This document shows, piece after piece, positions 41,813 to 41,959 of a stretch of DNA of 41,959 nucleotides (positions are counted from its first letter, which is position 1; every line of letters starts with the position of its first letter). The notes under the pieces were generated by a model. The model was given only the letters and a program-made list of their open reading frames with translations, was not told the DNA's origin and made no database searches. The DNA is from RGIG6165 sp045538835 (lineage in GTDB: Bacteria > Bacillota > Clostridia > Oscillospirales > Feifaniaceae), in the NCBI GenBank assembly GCA_045538835.1, contig JAZQEF010000020.1:1-41959 (forward strand), read 5' to 3'. The translations under genes and the position numbers were made by a program.

Positions 41813-41959
41813 TAATGAAGAAAATGTTTAGATAGGGTAAAATAGGGTAAAAATACAGAACGAAAATGTTTGCGCATTTTTGTTCTTTTTTTATTTAAAA
41901 AGCATATAAATATTACGAAAAAATTTTACTATAAACGGAGTTGTTTTCAAAAAACTTTC
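41813..41959. other. Intergenic right end with hairpin and short repeat
   Basis: No gene is visible. TAGGGTAAAA occurs twice in tandem (about 41834-41854). AGAAC-GAAAATG and CATTTTT-GTTCT (about 41859-41886) form an imperfect hairpin followed by a T run, which looks like a second terminator, possibly for a gene on the far side or a small transcript. Confidence 0.5.

Noticed and set aside
41859..41886. A second LexA box (GAACGAAAATGTTT).
   Set aside because: The right half does not match GTTC at the required spacing; the symmetry is better explained as a terminator-like hairpin.

Overview
The window looks like chromosomal DNA of a low-GC, strictly anaerobic Gram-positive bacterium, most likely a gut or rumen member of the Clostridia. 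This is an inference from gene content: a trimeric [FeFe] hydrogenase, SLH/cohesin/dockerin surface proteins, DUF1836 and TSCPD proteins, LexA-type SOS control, and consensus sigma-A promoters with strong Shine-Dalgarno sites. No marker in the window fixes the genus.

Layout. 1-180: a 5S rRNA gene with its terminator, presumably the end of an rRNA operon. 430-1506: decayed FAD-dependent oxidoreductase pseudogene. 1522-4054 (minus): thiol-redox block trxA-trxB-ccdA-tlpA, able to move reducing power from NADPH through thioredoxin across the membrane to an exported thioredoxin-like protein. 4116-6096: a DUF1836 regulator-like gene divergent from pyruvate kinase. 6188-8045: nagA-nagB amino-sugar catabolism. 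8126-9757: DegV protein and a secreted glycerophosphodiesterase. 9824-10294: two tRNA-Leu genes (CAG, GAG), with a short non-coding cassette bounded by a copy of the tRNA 3' end. 10433-11152: a putative lipoprotein and a TSCPD protein. 11180-20820 (minus): a nearly complete aromatic amino acid operon, aroB-aroC-pheA-aroF-aroF-tyrA-aroA-aroEK, ending in a CDP-alcohol phosphatidyltransferase. It has tandem DAHP synthases and an AroE-AroK fusion, but no 3-dehydroquinate dehydratase. 20919-22180: dinB under a promoter with a LexA-type box in its spacer. 22241-24323: tRNA-Thr, two unknown membrane-anchored proteins, a mono-cluster ferredoxin and tRNA-Trp. The tRNA-Trp also carries a 3'-end-duplicated cassette.

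24495-33487 is the most distinctive part. A small XRE regulator is divergent from a three-gene surface operon with a consensus promoter overlaid by a TAGACG palindrome. The operon encodes an SLH-repeat-cohesin protein, a shorter SLH-cohesin protein, and a 1479-residue secreted protein carrying its own cohesin plus a dockerin, InlB-type repeats, a Thr/Ser-rich beta region and BspA-like leucine-rich repeats. Together they look like a compact cohesin/dockerin surface assembly with no catalytic domain, i.e. an adhesion or display system rather than a classical cellulosome.

33589-37495: a YgiQ-type radical SAM protein and a YyaL/DUF255 protein. 37620-41772: the three-subunit NAD-linked, probably electron-bifurcating [FeFe] hydrogenase. 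The last 150 bases hold a terminator and a second hairpin but no gene.
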